A stretch of DNA of 64,000 nt, taken from assembly GCA_023055355.1 (NCBI GenBank), contig JALJCS010000007.1:5630001-5694000 (forward strand), written 5' to 3'. Each line of letters starts with the position of its first letter. The first letter of the stretch is position 1. Origin of the DNA: Agelaius tricolor (taxonomy: Eukaryota > Chordata > Aves > Passeriformes > Icteridae). A program made the translations under genes and the position numbers. The notes below the pieces were generated by a model. It searched no databases, was not told where the DNA came from, and was given only the letters and a program-made list of their open reading frames with translations. Below are positions 34,001 through 45,200 of this stretch, piece after piece.

Positions 34001-36034
34001 CTCAAGTTACCAGATGCATTTTGCATGCAATCACTGGAGAAATGCTGCTTTCAAGCCTCACCCCCTCCCCCTCCACCAAGAAGAAATGCACCACTTGATC
34101 TCGATCCAAAAATGAGGTGTTACAAAGAAGGTCTAAAAGGAGATGGTGTGATAGGGTAAAAGTTGAGAATTAAGCTAATTTGGATATTTCCAAAGTTGAA
34201 CACTTCCATCGCATTTCACTGTGGGATGTTCCCCATCATGGCTCCAAACAAAGGCTGAATTCCAGTGCCAGATAAACTCTCTCCCTGTGCTTGCAACCTG
34301 AACTTAATCACAAACATAACTGTGGAAAGAACAAACAGCTTCAAATGAAGCTTTTCTCTGAAACCAAAACCAGAACTTCAGTGCTATGGACAGAGAGATG
34401 ATCTTGCATCAAAGCACAGGATTCCATTTTCATTTCGTTAGGGGATTCCTGGTGTGTCTGGGCACAAGACACTCATCCTAAAGCCTCAGACCCTGTGATG
34501 TGGGACAGAGCCTACTATGGAACACATAAACAAGGGACAGTCCTTTCTGTATAGCATGGGTGTTGCAGGAGGGCACAGCAACACCTTGAATGAGACCAGA
34601 GACCTGCTGCTGATGGGATACCTGGGAAGTGCAGTCTCTCTCTCACAGCTCTCATTTTGTGCAGTCAGGTCTTTCCAAAAGGGCTGTGTTGCAACTGCAG
34701 GGTGCAGATTCTTCATCTTGGTGACTTGGTCCATCTGTTATCCTGGTGAGCTCTGGCACAGCTTTCCCCATTAAAACTAGACACTTGTGTCTTTAGTCTT
34801 GGGTCCCAAAAGTCTCATACCCACAGAGAAGTCCTTGTACAGGAGGCACTTCATAAAGCACAGGGAACTAGCTCAGGGTGAGGAGAGAGAGAGAGAGAAA
34901 TGAATACCAAACCCTCAATGTGTATGTACATGTATATAACAAAGTGACAACATAACAAAAAAGGGGTCACCACAATATTCTCTCACGCTCTTTGGGAAAT
35001 AAGTGACCTTTCAGCAGGCAGCTTTATATTAGCTGATTTCTTAGGTATGCAAGCTATCTAAAAACAGTTGCTCCCTAATCTGCTCTCATCAGCTCCAGGT
35101 TATGGGAGTTCATAAATCCCTGTACATTTGACGCTAATGGAAAATCTGCATCGTGACTTCCTGGGGTGACCCGAGTGCGTGACAGTAACAAGCGAGCTAT
35201 GCATTGCTTGGTTTGCCCACAAAAACACAAATGGGGAGGAATGAGGCAGAGACAAAGGGAAGAGGTTGGTAAGATGGCAGCATTTGTGTTTGTTCTGCCT
35301 GAAGCAGCCTTCACTTCCCAGAACCAGACTCTGCTTTCAAAGTCCCCGCCGACACCAACCGCGGTCACTGAGGGACTCTCCTCATTTGTTGCAATGCTCT
35401 GAAAGCATGATTTCAGACAGCTGGAATGGCAGAGACCTGAGGGGATGGGGAGTGTTTGCTTTAATACATCTAATTTGTCATCTTCTGCCCACAGCTGCAG
35501 GAGAGGGAGAGAGAGATACTGAGCAGATCAGTCCAGAAGCATAATGAATGAAATGCGGCAGATGAAGTGGGACACGACGCAGTTTGCTGTTCCCACAGAC
35601 TGGAGACTGTGTGCAAATAAGCTGTGTTTCCAAGGGCTCCACTTCACTTCCAAGGCACTTCAGTCTCTCCCCAAACTCCAAATGCTTCAATAGAAACATG
35701 AGGAAACCAGGGGGCAGAAGGGAAAGGAGGGAGATTTTGCTTCTTTCAAATTTGTGATTCCTATCACAGCTGTACGATGGGAAACACAAGGGCATCCTTG
35801 TGGCACTCAATTTACCAGAAAACATAACCAACAGCAAGTTTTGTCAAGCAAACAAGGTCCCCTGAGCAGAACCTGTGAAGTGCTTGGCTGTTTTTATGCA
35901 GAAAACTGCCCACTCTTTCAGGGGAGGGGGGGCGGGGGAGAAAGTCCAAGAGGCTGCTGTGCCAGGTTAGTTTGTAAATGGTCAGACCAGGACAGCTGGA
36001 ATAAGGGGCCAGTCAACATCCAGGCCAAAGAACT
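31038..36034. other. Unique noncoding sequence with candidate conserved segments
   Basis: No gene or transposon was recognised in about 5 kb. Segments near 31250-31320, 31425-31560 and 35090-35260 are single-copy, A/T-moderate, with isolated CpGs, and look like conserved noncoding DNA. T-runs are at 32207-32216 and 32246-32260. Frames do not exceed 138 codons. Confidence 0.5.
35921..35940 (+). other. G-quadruplex candidate
   Basis: The tract GGGGAGGGGGGGCGGGGGAG has four G-runs separated by single bases, the standard pattern for a G-quadruplex. Confidence 0.7.
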
Positions 36035-36214
36035 GAAAAAAAAAACCAACCAACCAAAAAAAAGAAACAACAACAAAAAAAACAAAAAACAAAACCAAAA
36101 AAAAACAAAAACAAAAACAAAACAAAAAAAAACAACAAAAACAAAACAAAAAAACCCCAAAAAACCAAAAAAACAAAAACAAAAACAAAAAAAAAACCAA
36201 ACCAAAAAACCCCA
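36035..36214. repeat. A/C-only low-complexity tract
   Basis: From 36065 to 36214 all 150 bases are A or C, arranged as A-runs broken by single C or short CC (CAAAAA, AACAAAA). The first 30 bp are similar but include one G at 36064. The frames across it encode only Lys/Gln/Thr/Asn or Phe-rich peptides. Confidence 0.95.
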
Positions 36215-37422
36215 GAACTTGGTAAACAGAAAACTTTTTACCAAGTATTTGTTCTTTCCGTGATTACAGACCCATTTGAAAAATTGTCTCTAAGAACTTC
36301 CCAAAAAATCAATATTTTTCTGATGGGAACTGCCCAGGCCATCTGTGCCAACTGGCCACAAAATGACACCAAATCACTTGGTGCTGCTTTCAGTGACTAT
36401 TTCCCTGAAGGACTTTCAGGCCCCAAAAGATCTCAAGTCCCCAGCCAGCCAGTCCTGTGCAGGGGTGCTGAGGAGCAATTTTTAAAATGTATAATGGACA
36501 CAGCTGTTCCCCATCTGCCAACTATGCCATAAGGAACAACATCCTCCAGCTGAGGCCATCTGAAAGGCTTCCCACACAGCCCAGAGCCGTGCCCAGCTGC
36601 AGTCCCACCCAGCAGGAGCATGTGATGGAAACTGTCAACAGGTACCCAGTGTCCCTGACATGAGACAGCAGACTGAGGGACAGAGCGGGCAGGAAAACAG
36701 AAATGGTGATGCAGAAGTAAGAAAAGCAGCACCTGGGTCACTCAGACTTACTTAGAAGGGTTTTGTTGGTTTTTTATTTCTTTTTTTTGTTTAAAGCTAA
36801 AGTCTAAAAACGAGTCAGAGCTACTTCACACCCATCCAGTGCAGAAAGCCCTGCTCTTAACACCCCAGTGTGTGTTTAGACTAGTATTTCATTAGAAAGG
36901 GGGGAGTGGAGAGATGGGGAAGGGAACTAATGGCACCCTGGATGGAACAGACCCCATTAAGACCCCCTGCTGTATAAAGTGTTGAAACCGTGCTGGGCTG
37001 AGGGCTTCCTGAGCTGCTTCTATTAATACAACAGAAATAAATGGATTTTTGGCTGGATGGTCTCAAAGGGCTGCATGGTCTTAGGGCAGAGGATTTCAAG
37101 CCTTTGTTAACAACGAGGACAGCAGATGCAGTTGGATTTATTTATTATTTAGCCACCTGTGGTACAAATGGCTGTACACCCCTCACCCCTGTGCTAGGGT
37201 TAAGAACTTTGCTTCCTTCTGTGGACTGGGATTGTGGAGTTGCATCTCCCTCTCCCATGCTTCTGCTGCCACTATTGACACCCCTTTTTAATCACCTATT
37301 TCTGCCTTTTCCTCTGCTCACAACTCCCCTCTTTTATTTATTGACTTCCCATTCTTCTTCTCCCTCCAGTACTTTTCACCCTCATGTTGACCCTGTTGCC
37401 ACAGAATATCCAAACAAAACCA
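36215..37422. other. Unique noncoding sequence
   Basis: No gene or repeat was recognised. Frames do not exceed 130 codons. Confidence 0.55.
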
Positions 37423-37487
37423 GAATAAAATAAAATAAAATAACATTAAATTAAATTAAAACAAAAATAAAATAAAATAAAATAAAC
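37423..37487. repeat. (AAAAT)n microsatellite, imperfect
   Basis: Units AAAAT/TAAAA run through the interval, interrupted near 37442-37462 by AACATT and AAATT variants. Confidence 0.9.
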
Positions 37488-37866
37488 TTAGGTAGCTTGT
37501 TGACTCTTAGCAAAATTCTCACAGCACCAGAAGAGAGATGGGGCATTTGCTTTGCAGCATTTGGGATTTTGCAAGAGTTCTCATGAATTGAATGCCAATT
37601 TTCTCCTACTGGTTTGTGACCCAAGCATTGTAAGGCAAACAATGGCTGTCACTGGTGCCAGTGTCTGTTCCTGGTCCATAACCTGAATGTCAAAGCAGCA
37701 GAGTTATGGGATAAAAGGCAAAATGGCACAGCTGACTGAAATTTCCTAAAAGGCAATAGACAAAAGTCTGAGAAGAAAAGAAGACTTTCTTCAGCATTTC
37801 AGAGAAATTCTGATCAGACCCCTCACAGCTTAGAGGCTGTGAGAGGGACAACAGCAATATTTTCAT
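37488..37866. other. Unique noncoding sequence
   Basis: No gene or repeat was recognised between the two microsatellites. Confidence 0.55.
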
Positions 37867-37982
37867 TTCCTTCCTTCCTTCCTTCCTTCCTTCCTTCCTT
37901 CCTTCCTTCCTTCCTTCCTTCCTTCCTTCCTTCCTTCCTTCCTTCCTTCCTTCCTTCCTTCCTTCCTTCCTTCCTTCCTTCC
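37867..37982. repeat. (TTCC)29 microsatellite, uninterrupted
   Basis: Twenty-nine perfect TTCC units (116 bp) on plus, that is GGAA repeats on minus. The absence of interruptions suggests recent expansion, though assembly can also smooth such arrays. The Lys-Glu-Gly-Arg and Ser-Phe-Leu-Pro frames across it are repeat artefacts. Confidence 0.98.
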
Positions 37983-39599
37983 TCTGACAAGGCATTAAAA
38001 GCAACAGGTCTCCCTTGCCTGGTTCTTTTCCTTTTCTGTGTTGGTTCTTTCCATTTTGGATCTGGAAGTAAAATCTGTCACAGAAAACCCTTCCCAGCAA
38101 TGGAATTGAGATGAGCTTTCCATTGCCAGAACATCCATCCTTGTTTTACTGCTATGAAATGTTGATGCACAACCAAAACTAGCTTGGCTTCTTGATTTCA
38201 GCCCAGCCAGGCCAACTCAGCATCCCAAGAACATGAAATGAACATGTTGAACAAACCCTGTGTTTAACAAGGTCTCTTTTGTTCTCCAACCCCCACCACA
38301 AAAAGCAGCACACACAAAACTCAGGGAGATGTGGGACCAAAGGAGGATGGTCTCTTCTGAGCCTGTGGCCTGTTAGCCCACAAAGCCCAGGCATTTGTCT
38401 CCTCCCTGGAAGACATCATTGCCACATGGGGATCAATCTCAATCACACACCAGCTTGCCAGCTGTTCCCTCCAAAGTGACAGCTGGCTTTAAGCACGTTG
38501 TCTTTATTCTCCTTTGCCCTCATCCCTCACAGATGCCCATAGCAGCCTCGTGCCAGGGTGGAGAGGACATTTCCTGTGTCTCTGCTGCTCAGGGAAACCC
38601 TTCCCACCCTGAAATGGGGGGGATGAGTCCAGGCACAGTGTCACAAGCCCAGGGGATGCTCAGCTGCCTCCCAGTCCCTCCTTTTCACAGCTCATGGCAC
38701 TTGTGGCTCACCTCAGGGACCCTGACTGGAGGTGCCTGCCTGTCCCTGACACAGGAGGATGTGGTGGTGATGGGAGGGATAAGTGGCCAAAAGCAAATAT
38801 GCTGGTGCTCCTCCAACAACATCTGGAAATAATGCAACTATTTTAACTTCATCACAGGCCCCAGGGCAGTGCTCAGACGGGCTTGGGACAGAAGAGAGGT
38901 GAGAGGGCTGGTGTGAGGAGTTAGAGACAGAGGAAAGGATGTTTCTTGGCTAAGATTTTCCTAAAAATACTAAAGATATTTAAGATAATTCCTTATCCTG
39001 CAAAATCTTCCCATAGATGCTGCAAACCATAGCCCAGCTGCTTTACTAAGGAAGGCAAGACCATGCCATGGCTGACAGCTTAATACATTGCCGTGGGTAT
39101 TTTGTAAATCACAAATGTTTAGCTTTTTCCTCAACAAATATTCATTGAAAGCATTTTTCCACGTCTGTGGTCTACTGCAGGCTAATAGAAGTTGTACTCT
39201 GGGTATGCTGCAGGATCTGTGGTTCATTTGAGTGCTTTCACAGATTTCTTTAATCTGTCCAAAATTGCAGGTTTCAAGTAACTTGTAGTATTTTGAGCCA
39301 GACGCCTCCAATTAACTCTGCTCCTTCAGCTGAAAGTACCAGGGAGGCCCAAGGCATTAAAACCAGTTGCAAGAAGAAACCTACCCAGAATAAATACAGT
39401 TACAACCTAAGCTTATTGTTCACAACGGGATAACTCACACAATTAAAGAGCTTTTATTTTTTGCAGGAAAACAGACAAGGGGGGGAAATTAGAAGAAAAT
39501 GGAAAGCCATACACAGTGCCTGCCTCAGTTTCCCTCCAGCACTGCTCCTGGCTGCCCATCCTGTATGTCCATGGCCCCTGTGAGACACCCAGGTGTCAG
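37983..39599. other. Unique noncoding sequence
   Basis: No gene or repeat was recognised. A 145-codon plus-strand frame at 38395-38832 has no family features. Confidence 0.55.
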
Positions 39600-39605
39600 G
39601 GACAT

Positions 39606-40223
39606 TCTTGGGTTTCGTGTTGCTGAAATGGCTCCCAAGGTATTAAAGAGTCTTTTTTGCCAGCCCTGCAAACAAAGAAGTCGAGATTCCTCAGCTCTGG
39701 TTCTCAAGGTTGTTTATTGTCTCTCATCTATCACATTCTTCCTCTGACCTGCTGAGGTCTGTCCAGCAGGTTGGGTTGTGGCACAGCGACAGCCCTTGGG
39801 GTGGTGTTGGCTTTTTATACTAAGAACTACGTGTACTTTATTTACAATAATTTTCTAATACCTATCACCTATGTTAGACAGTTTGTCTCTACTTTAAACC
39901 AATCCAAAAGTGCCACCATCACAGCAGAAGATGGAGGACAAGAAGAAGAAGAAGGAGAAAGACAGGACATGCCCAGATTCCTCCATCTTGCCTCTTGAAC
40001 CCATTCTAAATCCCCAAAATTCTACTTTTTCATCCTGTGATAAATTAACTATCATTCTACTCAAACCCTTGTGGCTTGTAAATCTTTACACTAAGTTGGT
40101 AATTGTTTCCATTGGTTAAAATGGAAGGCACAGGTGTCTTTGACTCCGTGCCAAGGTCTCTGAGCCCCCTGCCAGGGTTTCAAGTCCTCCAGGGCAGCCA
40201 GAGGAATGTCCTGGAATCTGACA
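39606..40223 (-). mobile_element. Solo LTR, ERVK-like, passerine type
   Basis: The 618-bp element is bounded by a perfect 6-bp target duplication, GGACAT, at 39600-39605 and 40224-40229. On the minus strand it starts TGTCAGATTCCAGGACATTC and carries a TATA box (GTATAAAAAG; plus 39811-39820) followed about 100 bp later by AATAAA (TTTATT on plus at 39713-39718) and a U5-like end. Its plus-left end reads TCTTGGG where TG would be expected, so one terminal base has probably mutated. No internal viral sequence adjoins it. Small frames rich in Lys/Glu here come from a GAA-rich stretch near 39938-39965. Confidence 0.88.
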
Positions 40224-40229
40224 GGACAT

Positions 40230-41743
40230 GAGGTGGCATCACCCCAAACTCTGACCCGGATGGGTGGCTGCCAGCTGGGGGCTGCAGCTGTGCTTGTGCT
40301 GCTCCTGTAGGATTTGGGACAGCATTCCCCAGCCCAGCGTGCCCAGCACCTGCCCGGGTCAAGGACACGCTGTTCTGTCCCTGCAGGGCAGATAAACGCG
40401 GGACTTATCGCCTTCCCCAGCCTGGAAATCCAAACAGCTGCCCCCAGGGGTCTGGAGAGACAAAAGGCTTCTGTGGGCACACTTGGAGGGGTGATGCTGG
40501 AGGATGGCATGGAGGGGGAGACCCAGAAATTGCAGGGTTTTAGCAAAAATGTGGTTCAGAACCTGGCTGTGGGTTTTGTGGGCACACAACAGCTCTGGGT
40601 GCTGGGCTGAGCCAGCCCTCTGAGGTGAAAGTTAAAGAGGAGAGTTGGGGGAAGAAAAAAGAAAAAAAAAGAAAAAAAGGAAAGGAAACCGATGGGAGGA
40701 ATTGCAGGAATGAAACACTTAAGCAAAAACTGCACATTTTGTCAGTTTGTGCTGTTGTGTCTTCTCTTTTGGTTAAATTGGGAACTCCTTATGACAGCAG
40801 AACCCAGTGCTGGCATCACAGCCTGGGATGGAAGTGCAGCCTTTGCATTAGGCTTCTAAGTCAGCTGGTGGAAATGGCAAGAACAAAACATTAGTATATA
40901 CACAATTTCCTTTTAAAATTTTCTTTCAGTTTTTGGACACTTTAGGTGTTGGATGACCATTTTCCTTCATACTCTATTGGGAAAAGAAATCCCATAGACA
41001 CACGAGTCAGTCTTCTGCCACTGTCTGAATCAAGAGCTGTGGCTCCTTTTTCTAACTTTAGGCAGAAATGTAACTTCCAATAAAGCCACTTAAATTACAG
41101 TCCTGCAGATGAACATTTGTATATCCACATATCCACAGAAGGGTTTTGTCACAAGGGAAGCTGCACCCACCAGAGGAGTCTCTGCTCTTGACCTGAGTGC
41201 AGCTCTGTCCCAGCAATGGGTCATTTCTCTGTGCTCATTTATTTGCCCAGACAACTTCCAAGGGCACCAAATGCAGAAGGAGAGAGTGACTTTCTCTCTC
41301 CCTTTGCAGGCAGATGTCCTGTGAGATTCCTGCCAACAACACAGACCCAGCAGGAGGAGAAGCCTGGAGAAACCACTTTTTTGGCTGCACATGAGCCATA
41401 CTTATCCTTTTCCCCATGGAAAGGGAATTGCATATTTGCTGGTGCCTTCACTGATCTAAGCCCTGAGGTCAGCACCATGTGCATGTGAATCCAGGCTGGA
41501 ACAAGCCCAGGGAGGAGAAAATACCTCAAATTCTGTACTCTGAAAGCCCAAGGTAATTACCTGTACCCTGAGCCACCCAGGGTTACTGGGAAGGAGCCAC
41601 ATCCCAACCTCCCATCATGCTGGGGTGGCCCCACCACACGTGGATGCCAAGCAGGGAGGCCAAAAGCCATCCTGAAAGGCTCAGCAGCTTTTCTCCTGCC
41701 CCAGCTCTGATGACTTTACCTACATACTCTTCCCTGCCTCTTG
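40230..41743. other. Unique noncoding sequence
   Basis: No gene or transposon was recognised. A purine-rich GGAAGAAAAAAGAAAAA tract lies near 40648-40690. Frames do not exceed 151 codons, and that one overlaps the LTR end. Confidence 0.55.
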
Positions 41744-41749
41744 CAAACC

Positions 41750-42257
41750 TGTCACCATGATGTTTTCTGAAAAATCCTCTTTGCCCAGGATTTTCTCCTG
41801 GGAAGCTGAGAAGCCTCAGAGAAAAATGTAAATAATAATTATCTGATTGCTGCTCCTGTGTTTGCTGCTTTGGAATGTGGCTTGGACATTGTTTACCAAC
41901 AGGTGATTGTTTGATTGGTTTCCTGTGAATTGTTTTAACTTAATGGCCAATCACCATCAGCTGTGTGGACTCTCTGAGTCAGTCACAAGTTTTATTATTC
42001 ATTCTTGTTAAGCCTTCTGATGTATCCTTTCTCTTTCTTTAGTATAGTTTTAGTATAGCATAATATGATATGATATAAAGTAATATAAAGTGATACAATA
42101 TGATATGATATGATATGATATGATATAATATAATATAATATAATATAATATAATATAATATAATATAATATAATATAATATAATACATCAGACTTCTGAG
42201 AACATGGAGTCAAATTCTCATCTCTCACCTCATCCTGGGGACCTCACAGACACCACA
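41750..42257 (+). mobile_element. Solo LTR, family B copy 3, enlarged by a microsatellite
   Basis: The 508-bp element runs from TGTCACCATGATGTTTTCTG to GACACCACA and is flanked by a perfect 6-bp target duplication, CAAACC, at 41744-41749 and 42258-42263. It shares CAGGATTTTCTCCTGGGAAG, CAACAGGTGATTGTTTGATT, a CCAAT box (41947-41951) and CTTCTGAGAACATGGAGTCA with its relatives at 4542 and 16902. It is longer than they are because its TATA-region AT stretch has grown into a pentamer array. I find no AATAAA in it; the corresponding site reads AATACA. Confidence 0.93.
42101..42185. repeat. (TGATA)5(TAATA)12 compound microsatellite within the LTR
   Basis: Five TGATA units are followed by twelve TAATA units with no interruption. 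It sits at the place where the related LTRs have a short AT-rich TATA/AATAAA region. Confidence 0.97.
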
Positions 42258-42263
42258 CAAACC

Positions 42264-45200
42264 TCTTTCCCTCCATGCCCAATCCCTTTCTCCAGTCCCT
42301 CAGTTTCTCAGCCTTTCCCTTCCCAGCACAGCTATAAATGTTTTGAATGAAAACCCAAAGGGATGCAGAGTGAGGGTGATTTTGGTTTGAGCTGTTCACT
42401 CCTGGTGAAGAACAGAGGTAGCAGAAACAAAATCAGTGATGGAAAGGGCCAAGGAAGCAGCCAGAGGCCAAACTCTGCTTGTTAAGGGGAGGAGAGGTGG
42501 GGCTGAGGAGGAAAGGCCACATGAGCTGGCAAAGCAGAGGACAAACAGCAAGCATCAAAATTGGAGAGAGGAGAAGGAAGGGATTTCACCTTCTGAGATG
42601 CCCTCAGACCTATTCATGGTTTTTATGAACTGACTGACTTTCAGAGAGCAAAGGAGAGATCCCAATGCTCGTGGCAGCTTTTTTTTTTCTCTCTTTTCTT
42701 CCAGGAAAGAGCTAGGTTGTCTCTTTCCCTTCATCTCACTTCTTCCTTTCTGCTCTTTTTCCTCCAAGATTAGACACGTGCAGCTGCCAGTTCAGGTTGT
42801 TCAGGGAACAGTTTTGCTGCCTGTGACTGGAGATGGGAATAAATGAACAACTCAGCAAAGGTCAGGGCAATCATTGCCATCCAACCTGAACACTTCCAGG
42901 GATGGGGCATCTTGTGTCCTTAAGAGAGAAATCAGCATCAGGGAGGCAACTGTTTCAAAACTGCAGCACAAATCCTGAGGAGCCTGAACATTTTTGAAAT
43001 GTCAGAGGGAAAAAAGGAGACAGACGAAATCCAAAGCCACTTAGGGAGAGCTAAAATGCTTGGTAGGAAGCTGTGGTTGTTGGCTCAGCAGCCCTGAAAT
43101 GCCACATTAGCTGCCCTGAGCCCACTCCAGTTTCAGGCGAGGAGCCTGTGTGCAGACACTGACCCTGGGAGCAGCCTTTTGCTGCCAAGCAGGAACTTTC
43201 CACTTTCCAAGCCCAATTTCAATTTGCTTATGGCAAAAATAAAGTAATGCCCCAGCTCAGCAAGGAGCCCAGCCACCCACTAGAGGTGACAACAGTCAAG
43301 ATTTGGGCTTCATCTGGTACCAGAGAGGGCTAAAACTCTGTGCTGGCAAGCATCTCTTGCTGCTGGAGATGGGTGAAAAGCTGGCAGAAGCAACAAAAAG
43401 GGAGAGCTGTCTGGGAGAATTAGCTGAGAAAAAGACAACTAAACAAGGGTAGGCAGGTAGGTAGGTGTGCATATACATGGATATAAATGAAGGAATTTTA
43501 TTCAAAGTCCTCAAATTCATGCCCAGACTTGGCATGGCTTTCCCATGACAGCAGCAGCCCTGTGGGGTGTGGGTAAGCAGAGCAACCCTGTCCCACCATG
43601 CTGCACCCCCCAGAGATGGGACAGGTTATTTATGAGGGGCTTTTTGAGTAAATTCATGGTGGAGTGCCATCTGCTGGGCTCAGGCAGGGCTCTTCTGGCA
43701 TGGGAGAGGAAGAAAGTGAAGAGAAACTCCAGAGAAATGGGCTGTGCCTGTGAGTGGGCATCAAACTCCCCCGAGACCTTTCCCCAGGCAGCAGCCACAG
43801 CCAGGCTGGCTCACCTTGCAGCTCAGCATGACCTCAGCAAAATGCTTCATGGAAACCTTCCCTGGCTCCCAACAACTCCCAAACCACCTGGGAGAATGCC
43901 TGGGGAGTGGATCCAGGCCAAAATCAGGCTAGGGACCATCCTGGTTGTGTGGATATACCACCACCAGCAGCCAGTGCCTGGGGATATCCCGTGGCAGTAA
44001 TCCATTTGTTAGCAGAGATATTTTCTTTGTATGATGTGCATGTGATGGACCAGGCCCGGGCCAGGGAGGAGGATGAGCAGGTTTCATATCTTGCCACCTT
44101 AACTATCAGTGTAGAGCAGCTTTGAACCACTTCTGGAGGTATCTGCTTCTGCCCAGCATCCACTCAGGGAGTTTGTCCCCCTAAACGTGCAGGCACCTCA
44201 GCTGAATGCCTGAAGCTGTGTGAGTCCCTCCTGTTTAAAATCTCCAAAGGGAAAACCACCTCCCTTTGAGCCATCCCTGCCTGCTGCATCTCCTCTGATT
44301 CATCACAGATGGTGGCAGCCATTGAAACCTGAATCACACTTGCATTGTGCTAACCCACCTCTGATTGCAGTGTGGATGAGGAGCACAAAAGGAGGAGGGA
44401 AAGGAGCAGGAGAGAGCGGAAAGCAAACTGCAAATTAAAGGCAAATCACAAGGTTGGTTTAGGCTATTGTGCAAATGAGGGTGGCTCAACTTTCTGCTGT
44501 GCTGGCAAACTGAGAGGCCAACCATAGTGCCAAAGATCTTCAGGATAGCAGCTGTAAGATCCCTGATTTTTGTCCTGTTAGGGATCCACCATCCTCGTGG
44601 ATTTCTGTGTTTCTGTCCCACCACTGAGGAGCCTGGGAACCAAAGGAAAAACATACAGGGGCAAACCTTGTCAAGGGCTCTCAGAAAATGGTTATGAAAG
44701 GACAGAATCTAAATCCATGAATGCTTTAGCAGCATTCAGTAACCACTAATTCTAGTTTCCTCTGTGAAATACGTCAAAAGCAAGCTTCTTCTCCATCAAT
44801 CCATCATCTCCCAAAAGGAGGAAAGAGACCTTGACAGCAAAGAATGGTTAAACTGAACAAGCAAAAAAGCAATATGTCCTTCAGAACAAAGCACATATTT
44901 TTCTGACTGTAGGGTTTTATTCATGTGCTTCCAGCTCACTCCAAACACAAACTTATCACCCTGGTTTTCGTGTGCCAAATCAATAACAGCTTGCGCGGGG
45001 ATTGCGGAATGCAGCATCTGAAAGCCTCTCATGCACTTTGCTGAAGTAAAGGACTGATAATAATTAATAGCTGCCAAGGACATTCAGCCTTGTTGAGTGA
45101 TTGTTAGCATGGTTTTCCCCTGGACACAGTTTAGACAGAGCCTTTCCAGTTTTCCTGGACAGTGTATGCAGAACAGGAGACTTTTCTGCGTTTTTGTGGA

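Noticed and set aside
35495..35551. Possible short terminal exon after an acceptor-like TTCTGCCCACAG
   Set aside because: It would code only 18 residues (starting LQEREREILSRS) before a stop; no upstream donor or partner exon could be identified, so chance is likely.
35918..36263. Lys/Gln/Asn-rich and Phe-rich frames
   Set aside because: Translations of the A/C low-complexity tract.
37690..38114. Lys-Glu-Gly-Arg and Ser-Phe-Leu-Pro repeat frames
   Set aside because: Translations of the (TTCC)29 microsatellite.
39910..40119. 69-codon frame rich in Lys/Asp/Glu
   Set aside because: Antisense of an LTR.
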